Shown: piece after piece, positions 5,526-6,846 of the stretch
Layout: every line of letters starts with the position of its first letter
How positions within the stretch are numbered: position 1 is the first letter of the stretch
Source of the DNA: Chth-196 sp044370935
GTDB taxonomy: Bacteria > Verrucomicrobiota > Verrucomicrobiia > Chthoniobacterales > Chthoniobacteraceae
Length of the DNA: 6,846 bases
Assembly (NCBI GenBank): GCA_044370935.1
Contig: JBILUQ010000217.1
Location: 1 to 6,846, forward strand
Direction: 5' to 3'
The notes under the pieces: generated by a model
The model's database searches: none
Told to the model about the DNA's origin: nothing
Seen by the model: only the letters and a program-made list of their open reading frames with translations
Made by a program: the position numbers and the translations under genes

Positions 5526-6846
5526 GGAGTGGCTCCTCCTCGTTGAATGTGTTCTCGAAGGGTTGTTGATAGCTCCTGCAACTTAGACCTCTGTTGAGAC
5601 GCAAGGTTTTCTTTTTCCCCGGGATCCTTCCCTAGGTCGAACAGCTCCAACGGCGAAGTCGGACTGTCTGCGACGAGCTTCCATTCGCCGGCAATGAGAG
5701 CCTCAATGGTTTTACCAAGATACGGTCCGCCTTCGCGTCGAGTGAAGTACAGGTTCCTTGCTGCGGTTGGCTGCGGATGGCCGGTGAGAGCTGGTAGAAA
5801 GCTTAAGCTGTCGATGTCGTCGCCAGCAGAGACTCCTGCAGCCGCACAGCATGTGGCGAAGATGTCCATAGAGACCGCGACATGGTTGGTGGTAGTGCCC
5901 GGCTTGATTCGTTTCGGCCAACGTGCAAATGCGGGTACACGCAAGCCGCCCTCGTACATATGTGTTTTTCCGCTGCGCCATGCGCCGTTGTTAGCACCAT
6001 CGGACAGTAGTCCGCCGTTGTCTGAAGAAAAAATAACCAACGTGTTTTTGCTCACTTGCTGCTCCTCGAGTGTGCGCATTAAACGGCTGATGCCCGAGTC
6101 CATGTGTTCGATAAGTGCCACAAGCTTGGCGCGTGTCTCGTTTATTCCGGGTTGTCTTTTTCTCACCTTTTCGAGCCACTCTGGCGGAGGTTGCACTGGG
6201 CCGTGCGGCGCATTGTAAGCAAGATAGAGAAAGAATGGTTCTAAGCGGGAAGAACGTTCTTTTACGTATTCGCAAGCCCATTCGGTGAACAGATCCGTGG
6301 CGTGTCCCTCTGGCGTAATCTGTTCCGCATTTCGTCTCATGAAGTTCTGCCCGTGCCTTAAATGCGTCCAGTAATCGTCCATCATGTCACCCAGAAAGCC
6401 GTGGAAGAAATCAAAGCCACGCTCAGTCGGGGTGTTTGGCGAGTTGATGCCAAGGTGCCATTTGCCGATGATTGCGCTGTGGTATCCGGCGGTGCGTAGC
6501 TTTTGCGGAAGTAGTGTCGCGTGTTCGGAGAGGTGCCCCCAGGAGTTGCCAGGCTCCTCCTCTCGAATGACGCCGGGAACGCCGACTCTGTCGGGATAGC
6601 AGCCAGTGAGGAGCGCAGCGCGGGTGGGGGAGCAAACGCAGCTGTTTGCATAGAAGTTTTGAAACGTGATTCCCTCCTTGCCAAGACTGTCTATGGCGGG
6701 CGTTCTGATGTCTGCTGTTCCGAATGCACCGTAGTCGCCACGGCCCAGATCATCAGCAAGAATCACGACGATGTTGGGGCGCTCTTCAGCACGCGCAGTG
6801 CCCGGAAGGGGAAGACTCACAATCAGCCCAAGGAGAGTTGTTTTTA
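5501..6846 (-). CDS. Secreted formylglycine-dependent sulfatase (arylsulfatase A family), 5' end outside window
   Basis: This is a type I sulfatase, hydrolysing sulfate esters with a formylglycine made from Cys. Counting from Val/GTG 6820 as residue 1, the order is NIVVILADDLG (16-26; Asp23 and Asp24 bind Ca), CVCSPTRAALLTG with Cys63 as the modified residue in the C-x-P-x-R signature and Arg67, GKWHLG (119-124; Lys120, His122), APHGP (204-208; His206), SSDNGG (265-270; Asp267, Asn268) and SGKTHMYEGGLRVP (283-296; Lys285). The C-terminal part with GEWKL and LFDLGKDPGEKENLA is typical of the family. The reading frame stays open upstream of GTG 6820 to the window edge and encodes KTTLLGLIVSLPLPGTARA, a good Sec signal peptide cleaved before EERPN. 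The true start therefore lies just outside and GTG 6820 is not the start. The natural sulfated substrate (glycan or small aryl ester) cannot be told. It is the first visible gene of the minus-strand run. Confidence 0.95.
   Translation of the reverse strand, partial: KTTLLGLIVSLPLPGTARAEERPNIVVILADDLGRGDYGAFGTADIRTPAIDSLGKEGITFQNFYANSCVCSPTRAALLTGCYPDRVGVPGVIREEEPGNSWGHLSEHATLLPQKLRTAGYHSAIIGKWHLGINSPNTPTERGFDFFHGFLGDMMDDYWTHLRHGQNFMRRNAEQITPEGHATDLFTEWACEYVKERSSRLEPFFLYLAYNAPHGPVQPPPEWLEKVRKRQPGINETRAKLVALIEHMDSGISRLMRTLEEQQVSKNTLVIFSSDNGGLLSDGANNGAWRSGKTHMYEGGLRVPAFARWPKRIKPGTTTNHVAVSMDIFATCCAAAGVSAGDDIDSLSFLPALTGHPQPTAARNLYFTRREGGPYLGKTIEALIAGEWKLVADSPTSPLELFDLGKDPGEKENLASQQRSKLQELSTTLREHIQRGGATPWQRATRP
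5535..5540 (-). promoter_or_regulatory. Strong Shine-Dalgarno inside the sulfatase gene
   Basis: Read on the minus strand, the site is AGGAGG, part of cgaggaggagcc, placed nine bases before the ATG at 5525-5523. It is the best ribosome-binding site in the minus-strand block. It fixes the start of the BPL_N gene within the last codons of the sulfatase gene, which supports coupled translation. Confidence 0.75.

Noticed and set aside
5694..6218. Plus-strand open frame of 174 codons antisense to the sulfatase
   Set aside because: It lies fully within the conserved sulfatase gene on the opposite strand and shows no family features.

Overview
The window holds six protein-coding genes in two opposed blocks that converge near position 2740-2802. 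I see no tRNA, rRNA, CRISPR array, insertion sequence or attachment site. Gene density is high: the longest gene-free stretch is under 100 bases. The predominance of exported enzymes fits Verrucomicrobiota or Planctomycetota: a formylglycine-type sulfatase, a BPL_N-type class I amidotransferase-like protein with a signal peptide, and a periplasmic gamma-glutamyltransferase. Moderate-to-high GC and several starts without a clear Shine-Dalgarno sequence agree with this. The phylum call is an inference from gene content, not a marker-gene result.

Left block, plus strand (1-2739): a surface-polysaccharide segment. It starts with the last 82 codons of a family 2 glycosyltransferase that resembles the rhamnosyltransferase group. 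That gene overlaps by 4 bases (GTGA) with a polytopic O-antigen ligase/polymerase-like membrane protein (Wzy_C family). About 90 bases later comes a GT4-type glycosyltransferase. The three read as part of a cluster that builds and polymerises or ligates an exopolysaccharide or O-antigen: the glycosyltransferases would assemble the lipid-linked repeat on the cytoplasmic face, and the membrane protein would act on the periplasmic face.

Right block, minus strand (6846 down to 2802): a compact, probably co-transcribed run in the order sulfatase, BPL_N amidotransferase-like protein, gamma-glutamyltransferase. The sulfatase start lies outside the window, and its signal peptide is cut by the window edge. 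The second gene starts inside the 3' end of the sulfatase gene (25-base overlap) and has a strong AGGAGG ribosome-binding site there. The third follows after 48 bases. All three products appear to carry export signals, so this looks like a periplasmic or surface hydrolase module. Sulfate ester removal plus gamma-glutamyl peptide turnover would release sulfur, nitrogen and amino acids, but the joint substrate is unknown.

Points to check include: the canonical His of the Wzy_C family replaced by Thr in the ligase-like protein; a 10-bp perfect inverted repeat (13-bp stem with one wobble) inside its coding sequence; an 8-T run inside the truncated glycosyltransferase gene; a 9-bp inverted repeat at the end of the BPL_N gene; and Phe in place of the lid-loop Tyr in the gamma-glutamyltransferase.
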